Shown piece by piece: positions 46,656 through 57,758 of a DNA stretch of 64,000 bases. Origin of the DNA: Arctopsyche grandis (taxonomy: Eukaryota > Arthropoda > Insecta > Trichoptera > Hydropsychidae). Numbering within the stretch: the first letter of the stretch is position 1; the number at the start of each line of letters is the position of its first letter. The translations under genes and the position numbers were made by a program. The stretch covers positions 6,327,501 to 6,391,500 of the forward strand of contig NC_135362.1 in assembly GCF_051622035.1 (NCBI RefSeq). Reading direction: 5' to 3'. The notes under the pieces are model-generated. The model saw only the letters and a program-made list of their open reading frames with translations. It had not been told where the DNA came from and did no database searches.

Positions 46656-48460
46656 CGTATTTTTAAACTCTTGACTTATAGATAATCTAATTTAATACAC
46701 CTAAATATTTAACCAAATGTATCATTTACATTCTATATATTGTGATTGTATTCATGAATTCTTATAAAATAAATAGTTATTGGCCATTTGGATTAAAATA
46801 TATTATTTTCACACCTATTGACGGTAATTAAATGTGTTGCTATCAGTTAGTGGGGAACAAGAGCACCATTGAGGGTACAAAACATATTCAGTATTATATG
46901 TACATAGTCCTCATAGTACCAATACGAAGTGAACAAAAAAAAAGATTAAAATAAGAGTTGTTTATATGTAACTACTTTGCATTTCCACCTTACACAATTA
47001 CTTACGGAAGATAATCAATAAAACCAGTACATAATTTATTTTTATCCTTTATTGTATTAAAAATATTTTCATGTTTGGAAATTTTAATACTGTAAAAATG
47101 TATTACAATATCTATTTTATTCATTACAAATACGGTTTAATTCTCTATCGTTATTTTACGTATCTGAAATACAATTTGAAAATCATTCATTCAGAGATCT
47201 GAAGATGTTTCTAGAAAGCATTAGGCTATTAAGCTGATGAATTATCACTTATAAGTAGCGAGATATGATTAGGTAACGTGTAATATTGAAATGAAAGTAA
47301 ATTTTGCCACAAGAAAGCAGCCGTTGGAAGAAGGTGTTTCTTTAAAATAAACATAACATTATATTTTAAATAGTTTATCTACGAGACATTAATTTTTAAC
47401 ATAAAATATATCAAAGTTAATACTGATTTTTTTTTTCAAAAACAAAAATATTTCCATGATACAGTTTAAGACACTAGAGAGCTATTTTTATATTAAAATA
47501 TTTTAGAAATAAACTTTGTCGACTTTATCGAAATGAAAATCTACATTTTTATTAACATAAAAAAAACGAAAAATGTTAATTAAAAAAATTAGTGAGATAA
47601 CAAGATGCAGCAATTATATTCTTAGAAAAATAAACACTATGTCTTTTAAATTAATTCACAACATTGGAAAAATAGACGGCAGTATATACACACATATGTG
47701 TACAAAATTTTAGAAAAGAAAGGGTAGAATATAATCACATTTTTTTTATTTAATATCTGGCCAATAGTCAAAATAATTATTTTTCAATTATAATTATGAA
47801 AAATAGGATGTACAAAAACAAAAACTCAAAAATGAAAATTTATTCTACTGGCCAATCTATCTACATATCTACAAAAAAAAAACAAACATTCTATTTTTCC
47901 AATTCCATTGTAAGTTTAATTACATATAATACCAACTCTTTGGTTGAATTCACAACACAATAAAAATTTATCAAACAATGAGTAACAATATTTTGAATAA
48001 TAAAGGGCGGATTGATATATATTTTTTTAATAAATATGTATATAATATACAATCCTAATACATACAATAATAATAAATTTAAAAATAAAGATTTTGATTC
48101 ACAAGTACATACTATTACATAGTAAAATATATTAAATATTTTTAATCACAAACAAGACTACATACGTATGAAAGTACACAAAGTTTCAATAAAAAACAAA
48201 CCAGGTAAATATCTTAATGCTAGAAAATATCTACATATATGTATATTGAAGTTCATATAAAGCAAAATTCACTATAAATTTTGAGCAAAATTTCTTTATG
48301 CAACATTATAAAAAAAATAATTTGAAAACAAAAAAAATGCATATAAAAGATTTTTTTAGTATAAACAAAAAATAAATTGGTATAGGAACAATTATGCACT
48401 GATATATTACATTTCATACATACAACATATATTATAATATTTAGTAAAAACATTAATTTC
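46656..48460. other. AT-rich intergenic DNA, no gene seen
   Basis: Downstream of the FAPP-like gene. Long A/T stretches; no recognised element or motif-bearing frame. Confidence 0.5.
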
Positions 48461-48466
48461 AGTAAA

Positions 48467-51400
48467 TTAATCCACCGAATGAGAATTTGAATTTTGTCTT
48501 ACAATCGGTACGGGAAGTGACGAAAACATCGGATCAAACAATTGGTCTACATAATCATTTTCATTCGACAATTTCATACATTCTTCCAGAGTCTTAATAA
48601 AGGTATCACATGTGGCACTGAGGGAGCTGGCTGCGTCGTCCATTTTCTGAAAATCCAACAAAATAAATACAACTCAACGTCCAAATTGGATTGAAAAACT
48701 ACATAATCTTTAAATACCTGGACTTCGGGACCATTTTTATTGTTGGCAGCATTTTTCACTGATTGAACGTGTTGCATAATAAGATCACAGTATAACTTCA
48801 ATTCCGATTTCTTATATTTTAATAATGAATTTCCTAAAACGACAACAATAGTTTTAATAAAAACAATAATATAAAATACACACATACAAAACATTGCATA
48901 TGAAATATAATTAACCATTTGGTTTAGGATTAATGCAAGCCTTGGCTGTTCCTAAAGCAACGAGCCATTGTTGTCTTTCTTGTGAGGTGGCCGCTTTCAA
49001 ATACATGTGTTGTTCTCCAGGAATGACAATATCTAATCTTGTACCATCGATGGGATGAACTGTGGAAAATAATATTATCATATAATTTATAACTAATACA
49101 TTTAATTTATAAAATTACAAACACGTAATTAACCCTTTGAATGCTGACTAACGCCGATCGGCGTTTTGCCAACAAGTCTATGGACCTGGAAAACGCCGAT
49201 AGGCCTTATATTTTGAGCATGTACAAAGTAAACAAGAATACTACCCGCTAAGCCTTTCCAGGTAGCATTGAAAAAAATGCATTGAACATGGGTCGTGTAA
49301 TCCGTGTCATTAATTTGTCAACGTTTATGAAGACTCGTTTACACCGGAATTTCTGAATTTATAACCATAGCAGAATTACCCAATAGAAATTCCTAACTGC
49401 TGAGTATTTTAAATTGTGGCTTGGCATTTAGATTGTGAGCATTACATTTTAACAACAATGAAGAAGATGGAACTAATTTTATAAAAATACATTCAATAAT
49501 AGACTTCTTCTGTTTATTTTATTATTATTATTATTAGCCTAATGAGTCACACATTGAAGATCCTACTAAGGATAATACAGGGCAGAATTTACTCACGGTG
49601 TGAAGAGGCGATTAGCAGTGAGCAGTTTGGGTTCAGACAAGGCTTGGGTACCCGAGAGGCCCTTTTCTGTATGAAAACACTACTCCAAAGATGCAGAGAA
49701 GTCCGTAAACCTGTGTACATCTGCTTTATAGATTTTGAAAAGGCCTTTGACCGTGTCCAACACGCTCGCCTGATGGAAACATTAAAAAATATTGGCCTGG
49801 ATGACAGAGATGTCAGATTGCTGCGAAATATTTATTGGAATCAGACTGCAGTAGTACGTGTCGATGATCAATTCACTGATGAGATTCCTATAGAACGGGG
49901 CGTCAGGCAAGGATGCATCCTATCACCTACTCTTTTTAACACCTACACCGAATCCATCTTCCACGATGCTCTCCAAGAGGCGGAGGGCATCAAGGTGGGC
50001 GGCGAGACGATCACCAATATAAGATATGCTGATGACACGGCACTAGTCGCTGAAAATTTAGCAGACCTGCAAACATCTCTAGACCGTGTTCATCAAGAAA
50101 GCAATCGAAGAGGTCTGCGCATAAATCTAAAGAAGACAAAATTTATGATAGTAGATAGAATGCAAACAGACACCGGGAATCTAACCTTGGATGGAGAGGT
50201 GATAGAAAGAGTAAAAAGATTCAAATACCTGGGTACCTGGCTAAATGAAGAGATGGACCCAGATGAAGATCTAAGAATCCGCATCGAAATGGCTAGAACA
50301 GCATTTGTAAAAATGAAGGCCGCGCTTACAAACAAGCATCTCAATCTTCGTACGCGGTTGAGATTCGCGAAGAGCTACGTCTGGACAGTATTACTACACG
50401 GATGTGAGACGTGGACTCTGAAAACCAAGATGATCAGCCGCATTGAGGCTTTTGAGATGTGGGTCTATAGGCGTATGCTGAAGATTCCGTGGACCAAAAA
50501 GATATCAAACGAAGCTGTCCTCGGCATGATGGGGAGAGGCAGGGAACTTGTTTCTGTCATCAAGCGGAGAAAGATGGAGTACCTCGGACACATGATACGG
50601 AGTCCACAATACGAATTTCTCCGTTTGATAACCATGGGGAAAATAGAAGGAAAAAAATGGATTGGCAGGAAAAAGTTATCTTGGCTTCGAAACATGCGCA
50701 TGTGGACCGATATGAGCGCCGAAGATCTGTTCCAAGCCGCTGAAGACCGATGCGGATATATTCAAATAATCGACGAGGTGGTCGCCAACGTCCGGATGCG
50801 GACAAGGCATTAACAAGAAGAAGAAGTTTATTTTATATTGTTGCAAGATATATTAGAGAGTCTAAACACACCTTTACAAAAATCGAAATCCTCGGCGGTA
50901 GTTATCTAGGGTTTGTTTGGATTAGCTACAATTTTTATACCTGCTTTCTATTGGATGTCTAAATAATTCTAGTTGGAAATGTTGGCGAAATTTTCAGCGT
51001 GGCGGGCTAGTTGACTATCACGGGTTGAAAAAGGTTGAAATAATATTTGCAGAAAATTAAATAGCGATACTTTTCAAAGAAAATAAAATTTTTTCAAATA
51101 TAATATTGACATCGCAGATAAGTATAAAATAATATAAAATAAGCATTCAAAGCAACCGGAAATATACATATACAATCACATTCATAAACAAGTATTGCGC
51201 TGAGCACAATGTGCCGAATAATCAGTTTATAAACAAAAAAATACTACCACGATAATACAAATATATTCAATTACACAAAATATGTTATCACTGTCCTACA
51301 TACATAAATAAACAGTCAGCTACACGATATGGATATACAATACAACATAATGAAAGACGTATAAGGCAATCAATAACAAATGTATATTCAAACCACGCAA

Positions 51401-51702
51401 CGTTTAAAATGGACATATGACGTAATCGATGTGATGTGATGTGAGAGTGTAGCATACCATTAATTTGGCAGGCAGTGAGTTTGAGAGATCCTTTGCATCC
51501 TTGATTGACGGTGTCTTGAGACTTGTAATATGAGAGTATGCCGTTCTCCAGGACAAACCATCTCGTCTGCCAGGCTGCAATCGAACAAAACAAAAACCAG
51601 TTCAATACCAGCTGTCAATAGACAGTCGATTTATATGTTATTGAGGGTTAGTGGTTAGAGACAGCTCCAATAGTTGGTCCACTTCCAGAGCACCCCCTCC
51701 AT
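48467..51702 (-). CDS. FAPP1/PLEKHA3-like PI4P-binding PH-domain protein (5 exons)
   Basis: FAPP proteins bind phosphatidylinositol 4-phosphate and ARF1 at the trans-Golgi through a PH domain and act in Golgi-to-surface traffic. Exons 51702-51663, 51574-51458, 49059-48916, 48833-48718 and 48646-48467 join in frame to 198 residues. The start [12 protein letters not shown] matches the family. The PH domain (about 1-95) shows [31 protein letters not shown] and [14 protein letters not shown], with the terminal helix [15 protein letters not shown] helical region follows: [17 protein letters not shown] and [20 protein letters not shown]. Human FAPP1 is about 300 residues, so the C-terminus is short; no GLTP domain (FAPP2) is present. 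The exon 1 donor would be GTCTCT, a weak site. Intron 2 (2.4 kb) contains an RTE fragment on the opposite strand. Confidence 0.88.
49133..49190 (+). repeat. Candidate lone piggyBac-type terminus
   Basis: TTAA at 49129-49132 is followed by CCCTTTGAATGCTGAC, and then the palindromic CGCCGATCGGCG. The first seven bases equal the piggyBac-type ends at 4380 and 5337. No matching right end with TTAA was found before the RTE fragment, so this is tentative. Confidence 0.35.
49540..50835 (+). mobile_element. 5'-truncated RTE retrotransposon with an intact frame
   Basis: An uninterrupted frame (49542-50813, 423 residues) covers the reverse-transcriptase core: [25 protein letters not shown] (first catalytic Asp), [15 protein letters not shown] and [12 protein letters not shown] (catalytic Asp pair), FKYLG, then the RTE tail [24 protein letters not shown] and [14 protein letters not shown], ending RTRH-stop. 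The apurinic endonuclease domain that should precede it is missing. The 3' end is a GAAGAAGAAG microsatellite, and the 5' junction abuts an ATTATTATT run. It sits on the opposite strand in FAPP intron 2. A broken relative is at 6950-7885. Confidence 0.88.
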
Positions 51703-52014
51703 GGTGGTGGGGCTGCGAGTGTGATTGCGATTGCGATGTCGACACCAACTCTTCAGGTTACACTGGCTGTAGAAACTTGAGATTTGACAGCTCCAGATGC
51801 CGAAGCAGCTGCAGCGCAACTGACAGCTGGAGTTTGTTTACACGCGACACTCGCCAGCCATTGCTGACGTATACAAAACTACACTCACATCACTTCCGCA
51901 TGTTTTTTTTTTATAATCAATGTCAGGAAATAAGTTTGTAAATATATGTATATTAAAGAAGACCATGGTGAATATATATAAGAATTAAAATTTGAATTTT
52001 CATATAACGAGAGG
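51703..52014. other. Upstream region of the FAPP-like gene
   Basis: A GC-richer patch (51730-51850) just upstream of the FAPP start codon probably holds its 5' UTR and promoter; no TATA box was recognised. The plus-strand frame there is a shadow. Confidence 0.4.
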
Positions 52015-52200
52015 GGCTCGGTGATTATTCCGCAAAAAGCAATCTCGCGCACGTCACTAAAATCTCGATCACGGAACATCTGGTACCCAAATATTGTATT
52101 GATATGCGAATCGTGCGCGCGATCACAATTTGCGCAATAGTCCGATTACTAACGAGAGCAATATCAAACTTCGCTTCGTTCTCGTTTATGCACCAAGTCC
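52015..52200. repeat. Partial copy of the 18022-18225 MITE family
   Basis: GGTGATTATTCCGCAAAAAG, CACTAAAATCTCGATCACGG and ACATCTGGTACC match the arms of the 18022-18225 element. The remainder is diverged and no second arm is evident. Confidence 0.55.
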
Positions 52201-53255
52201 CTAAATGGTGAAAAGTTTAATAAACATAGAAGTAGAATGCATAGAATCGCTCTCAGCCTCCAAAAATCTTGCTACAAAAACTCTGCGTGGCAGAGTTTGT
52301 TCATTGTTTGCTAAACTTCGTCTCTCTCTCTCTCTTTTTACTTTCCGTCTCTATCTTCGATGGCTCGCTTTTAGACGATACTTTTGTTAACAATGACATT
52401 CTACTTCTATGGTAATAAAGCTTAAATTGTCGCTTTCGGCATTTCCGACCCGGAATGAGCATCCACACTGAGCAAACGAATGAGTATTGTGAGTTTTTCA
52501 ACAAACGTTGTTCGGGTAGCATAATGATTGACAATGTATGAAGTTCTAGTTCGACGCCAATGGATTTGAAGCATGAGAATGCTAGGAGCAGGGCTTTTGT
52601 TTTGAAAAAAAGGTGTCGAAACTCACTTGTTGAGTTTTTTTTATTGGAAAAGATTATATTCAAATTATATAATATAGAATATTTGTTTGAAACATAAAAA
52701 ATGCTGGAACACTGTTCCAATGCGTCACATGAGAAAAAAACCCTGGCTAGGAGTATAATGAAAACTGAAACTCAAATAAAAAACAGAAACGTAAATGAAT
52801 GTATAACACCTATTAGATATTTATATTCATTTTTGTGTAATAGTATTGATATATTTCACAAAATCGTATTTGTCGTTGCTATTCTTTCGGACAATTATTG
52901 AAATTTAATGATATAAAACAATTATGTCCAATAAGGCAGTACTAAATTCATGTACAGAAAAGTGTTTTATAGAATATAGAATTGAGTATGTATGTATTTG
53001 TAATTTTTCCTACTTATTATATTATTTTATTATTATTATAGACTTTTATTATTTTCTCTTTCTAATTTCAATCTTAAAATTATATAAACATATTTTTAAT
53101 GAAAACACATTTTAATTTATTACTAATTTTGTAGATTTAAGTTGTAATAATTAAAATTTTATAAATTTTTAACGAATATGTCAGAAATGGTAGTTGGCCA
53201 TTATTAGCACTGTTGCGTCCACAACCGTTGACAAATATTGGGGCGTGCCGTCACG
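52201..53255. other. Intergenic DNA, no gene seen
   Basis: Includes a (TC)n run at about 52320-52338. Frames on both strands (up to 139 residues) have no motif. Confidence 0.5.
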
Positions 53256-54081
53256 ATGGCTCAACTCTGTCTGTTTATATCAGTATTTTTATTATCCTAC
53301 ACAATTTGTAAGTATAATCATCAGGAAAGCATTCAATTCTATATTATTTTTAATATACCAATGATAATTTCAAGTATAAACTTGCCAAGTATAGACTTTG
53401 GCAGTATAAATCTGACTCATCCTTAACCTGTAATGGTATAATTGAACTAATTAGTTTAAACTTATATTCCTTTGCAATATATACATAAATATAATAAAAA
53501 CAAAAAATCTTGGTTAAACTGTTTCAAATACCACAAAAATTGTTTAAATTTCTAATGTGTAATTTCATACTAAGTAAACATTATACATAGAGATATATTG
53601 ATTTTAATTATTTTGAAATCATTTCAGGCCACGCTTTGGAATGTTACGTATGCGATCAGCAAGAAGATAACAACGAAAAATGCACCAAGTCAATAAAGAC
53701 GTGTGAACAGTTCGAAGATGTTTGCATGACGGAGATCAGTTGGGGTAGCACACCTTACTGGTCTCAGGGTGCCCTCAAACAGTATTACATATCCAAGAAA
53801 TGCGCGACTAAATCGCAGTGTATCAAAACTCGCGAGCGAAACATGCAATACTGCACACACATATGGTACGAGGATTGGTCTTGTTCTGAATGCTGCCAGG
53901 GAGATAGGTGCAACTATTACATCATTGTGAGTTATCGCTGTGTAATTACCATGTCTTTATATGTCTGTACTTTCTTGAAATAATATTTTATTTTTTATTT
54001 CAGAGTGGAAGCACACCGACGAAGTCCAGCATCGTTACACTTGTTACTACCTTACTAGTATATTTGTTTTACAAATATTGA
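53256..54081 (+). CDS. Ly6/uPAR-domain GPI-type surface protein (3 exons)
   Basis: A small three-finger (Ly6/uPAR) protein of the kind insects use in septate-junction assembly, channel trafficking and neuronal signalling. Exons 53256-53307, 53628-53926 and 54004-54081 join through GT-AG introns of 320 and 77 bp to 142 residues. MAQLCLFISVFLLSYTICHA is a signal peptide. The mature part starts LECYVCDQ, carries the disulfide cysteines of a Ly6 fold, and ends with the signature CCQGDRCNYY. Exon 3 gives SGSTPTKSS followed by the hydrophobic tail IVTLVTTLLVYLFYKY, a GPI-attachment signal. The upstream in-frame TTG was rejected because the ATG begins exactly at the signal peptide. I cannot say which member of the Drosophila crok/cold/twit group is the ortholog. 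Confidence 0.9.
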
Positions 54082-54318
54082 AAAAATATTTTTTATACAA
54101 TGAAGAAGTATTGACAGTATTGTTTTCTGTACCATTTTAACTGTACAAAATATTTTTAGATTTATTCTTATTTTATGCGACAAAGATCTGATTTTTTTAT
54201 ATATTGAATGATAGATAAATCCGTCCATTGATTTTATCTTTACTTTTTATATGTTTTGTATAAATATGTTGAATATATAATATATTCCTCTGACAATTAG
54301 TAAGTTTTACCTTTCAGA

Positions 54319-54356
54319 AAATAAACATTTTTTCAATTACGAATAGTATAAATAAA
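54319..54356 (+). terminator. Probable polyadenylation signals of the Ly6 gene
   Basis: AATAAA-type hexamers at about 54319 and 54350, some 240-275 bp past the stop codon. The cleavage site was not determined. Confidence 0.4.
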
Positions 54357-54870
54357 TAATTGAACATTCGTTCAACTCGAAAAAAAATGTAGTTATGATC
54401 ATGACTTATTCTTTACATTTTAATTGTTAATTTACATATTTTGTAACAAAATATATTTTTAAGATTTTTTAATATTTTCAATATTGACTGTCAAATGTAA
54501 CTAGGCTTTACTTTTCTTTTTATTAATCTTTAAAAGTTTTATACCGTCCAATTGATATTTTTATCACAAATTATTTTATTTATACAAATATTTTTATTAA
54601 AATAATGTGCCTCATAAATATATCACATTACTCAGCAAGACTGTACAAATATTTATAAAAATTGTGCCTTCCGATAGAGATCTTTATAATTTTTTTTTTT
54701 AATATGTATATGTTTATGTACACATTGTACATGTCATATCCTAGCATGAAAAGTAACGTTTTATAAAATGAACTTTTACAAATAATATCTTAAATATGGT
54801 AAAATTATTTGACTAAATATTATTGAAAATATAATAAATTGTCATTTTCGTCACACAAAAAAAATAATAT

Positions 54871-55004
54871 ATAGGTTTTTCATTCCAAATTATTATATAG
54901 GTTTTTCATTTCAAATTGACATTGAAAAGGGGTCAATTTGAAATGAAAAACGGTCAATTGGAAAAGAATTAGTAAAAAGGGTCCATTTGGAATGAAAAAC
55001 CTGT
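54871..55004. repeat. Nested inverted repeats
   Basis: Outer arms ATAGGTTTTTCATTCCAAAT (54871-54890) and its complement near 54985-55004. Inner arms GTTTTTCATTTCAAATTGAC (54901-54920) and the exact complement at 54932-54951. It lies just upstream of the LINE at 55200-59360. It may be a small MITE, but no target duplication was recognised. Confidence 0.7.
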
Positions 55005-55406
55005 ATAAAAAAAATTATATTTTTCTTGCTAGATAAAAGTATATATGTATGTATGTATATGCAAAAAAAATCTGTTGTTAAATCATTAATCAAAAAATAA
55101 ACAATGATGATTTGTGGATTGCAATTTTTTTCCTTGTAGTATTTTTTCTCTTTTTGTATATGAAAATCAAATACCAAATACGAATTTTCAATAAATATTG
55201 TATTGATCTCGTAAAGTGAAAGATTTTTTCGATTCATTTTTCTTTCCTTACCTAATGTATCAGAATTTCCCATATCTTGTTCTTGTCGTGATCGTGTACA
55301 GACGTTGATTACGTGTGTGGCGATTTGGGCAACGAAATTGTAACAATTAAAAAAATAAAAATAAATTTGTAATATATAATTATGTGTACGTTCTAAGTGT
55401 ATAATA

Positions 55407-56345
55407 ATGGCATCAGAACGCATAAGTGAAGTAATAACGATTGAAAAAAAAATTATGGACATTTTGACCACAAAAACTAACAGTATATCAAATGACAATA
55501 AGACATTTTTAATTACATCAGTAAAAAAATTAGTTGAATATATTTGTGAAAATGAAAATAATGATAAGGAACAATTTTTGGATGTAATATGTGAGTTAAG
55601 AAGTGAATTTAAAAATTTGAAAAACAATATACAAAAAGACATAAATATATTAAAAAGCAACAGTGAATTAAACATTTTAAAAAGGGGTGTAAATAAGAAT
55701 AAAAATAATTTAAGTTATGCAAATGCACTTAACAATAAAGACGTAACAATAATAGTTCCAAAAAAAATTCAAGAAACGGACAAAACAAAAGAAGAGTGCA
55801 AAAATGTAATAAAACCCAAGGAACTAAAAATAGGAATACAAGGGATTAAAAAAATCGGTAAAGGGGGTATCGTTGTAACGTGTATCAGTGCACAGGATAG
55901 TATTAAATTAATAAAAGAAGTAGAAAATAAATTAGGGGAGAATTACAATGTTAAAAGAGGGGAATTAAAAAATCCCAAAATTAAAATTGTAGATATGTCG
56001 GAGGAACTTACAAGTGAACAGTTGGCTGAGTGTTTGATGAATCAAAATCAAGAAGTTATAAATGATGGTGAATTGAAGGTGTTAAAAATATGGAAAAGTA
56101 GAAAAAATAATAAATATAATGCGATAGTGGAAGTAGATTGCAATACATTTAAAAGATTAATTGAAGATGGAAAAGTAAATATAAATTGGGATAGATGTAG
56201 GGTTTTTGAAGAAATTAATATTCTAAGATGTCTAAATTGTTACGGATTTAATCACAAAGCGGTGGATTGTAGAAACAAGGTGACATGTGCGAAATGTGGA
56301 GAAGAAGGGCACAAAAGCGAGGGATGTAACAATAAAATGTATTAA
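55407..56345 (+). pseudogene. LINE ORF1, Gag-like protein with CCHC knuckles, frame broken at its end
   Basis: The 312-residue product binds element RNA in related retrotransposons. The N-terminal half is Lys/Asn/Glu-rich and probably helical. A central region (LKIGIQGIKKIGKGGIVVTC, KNPKIKIVDM) recalls the RRM-like fold of ORF1 proteins. Two zinc knuckles follow: CLNCYGFNHKAVDC and CAKCGEEGHKSEGC. The frame stops at NNKMY, but a third knuckle-like stretch (CINCFKSNN to TKCSVYKRN) continues in another frame to 56475, so a frameshift at about 56335 has removed it. The start codon is ATAATGG. Confidence 0.85.
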
Positions 56346-56475
56346 TTGCTTTAAGAGTAATAATAAATTAAAATTAAATTTGAACACGAATCACGGACCG
56401 TTGGACACTAAGTGCAGTGTATATAAAAGAAATATAGAATTAATGAGAAATAGAATTAAGTATAATAATATATAG

Positions 56476-57758
56476 CAACCACCAAAAGGTATCGGTATAA
56501 ATGTACAAAGTTTTTTTGCTCACAAGGATGAGGTTTGGAGTTTAATTGTAAATCAAAAACCATTATTTATAGGTTTAAGTGAAACGCATGTAACTAGTGA
56601 TTTTGAAGATTTTGAGCTGAATATAGATGGATATTGTGTTTTGAGATGTGACTCTAATTCTAGACATACGGGTGGGGTATTATTGTATTTAAGGGATGAT
56701 TTAAGTTACGGTAATGTAATAGTTAATAAGGTTGATGGTGAGTTTTGGACAATTGGTGTGGATCTGCTTGTGAATGGAGTTACTGTGTTTTTGCTAGTAA
56801 TTTACCGCTCTCCGAATGGTAGAAGTGGAAGATTTCTTAAATTTTTAGAAGAATTGAGTGAAAGAAGTATAGATGTGAGTAAAAATATAATTATGTTTGG
56901 GGACTGGAATTTTAATTGGTTACAGACAGAAGAATTTTATGTAAAAAAGTTGAGAAATTGGGTAAATGAATTGGGTTTTAAACAAAAAGTGACGGAAGCA
57001 ACGAGAGTGAATAATTTATCAAGCTCTCTCATTGATTTGGTTATAACAAATATAATGGATTTGCGGTGTGAGGTGAAAGATGTACCGAAAATAGGAGACC
57101 ATTCTATTGTCAATATGTTTTTGGGACAGCGGTTTAGTAACGGAGGACTTAAAAATATGCAGGTGACTGAAAGAGAAAACATTGATTATCAATTGATGAA
57201 TGAATTGTTAAAGGAGTGTGTATGGGGAAAGGATGGTGATAGTGTGAATGAAATGTGGGAGATAATGTATCGTAATATAACATATTCTAAAAGTAAATGC
57301 GTAAAAACCACAAGAATCATGCATAAGCATAAGCTGAAACCTTGGTTTACCAAGGAAGTAAAGGAAAGCTTAGTTGATAAGAATGTTAGTTATAAAAGAT
57401 ATAAAATTATTAAGGCTATGGATGGAATCCAATTAGAAAAGGCTTGGTTAGAGTATAAAAGAAAGAGGAATAAATGTGTGAATGTTTTACGTAATGCGAA
57501 GAGGGATTGGCATGAAAGAAATATTGATGGTGCAAAAAAAGATCCCACAAAAATGTGGCGAATAATTAAAACTTTGATTTCCGGGGGAAAAAATGTTTCT
57601 TTGAATGAATTAGAAGTCGAGGGGGTAGTATATAATGATAAAGAGGATATGGTTGAAAGATTGAATGAGTTTTACATCAATAGTGTGAATGATATAGTTA
57701 ATTCAATACAAACAAGGCATAATAGTGTGAATGATGATATTAATTTGGGTTTAAATTA
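56476..57758 (+). pseudogene. LINE ORF2, apurinic-type endonuclease part
   Basis: The frame opens directly after a TAG at 56473 and has no early ATG. It reads GIGINVQSFFAHKDEVW, LFIGLSETHV (catalytic Glu), GGVLLYLRDD, VIYRSPNG, MFGDWNFNW (Asp/Asn pair), LIDLVITN and IGDHSIVNM (Asp-His), the ordered motifs of an exonuclease-endonuclease-phosphatase fold that nicks target DNA. A linker follows with WRIIKTLISGGKN. The frame ends NLGLN-stop at 57758, and the reverse transcriptase continues in a different frame, so a frameshift splits ORF2. Confidence 0.85.

Noticed and set aside
53238-53255. An upstream in-frame TTG as start of the Ly6 gene
   Set aside because: A normal ATG at 53256 starts exactly at the signal peptide; eukaryotic TTG initiation is unlikely.
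54911-55675. A 254-residue minus-strand frame
   Set aside because: Shadow of the LINE ORF1 and its AT-rich leader; hydrophobic low-complexity content without motif.
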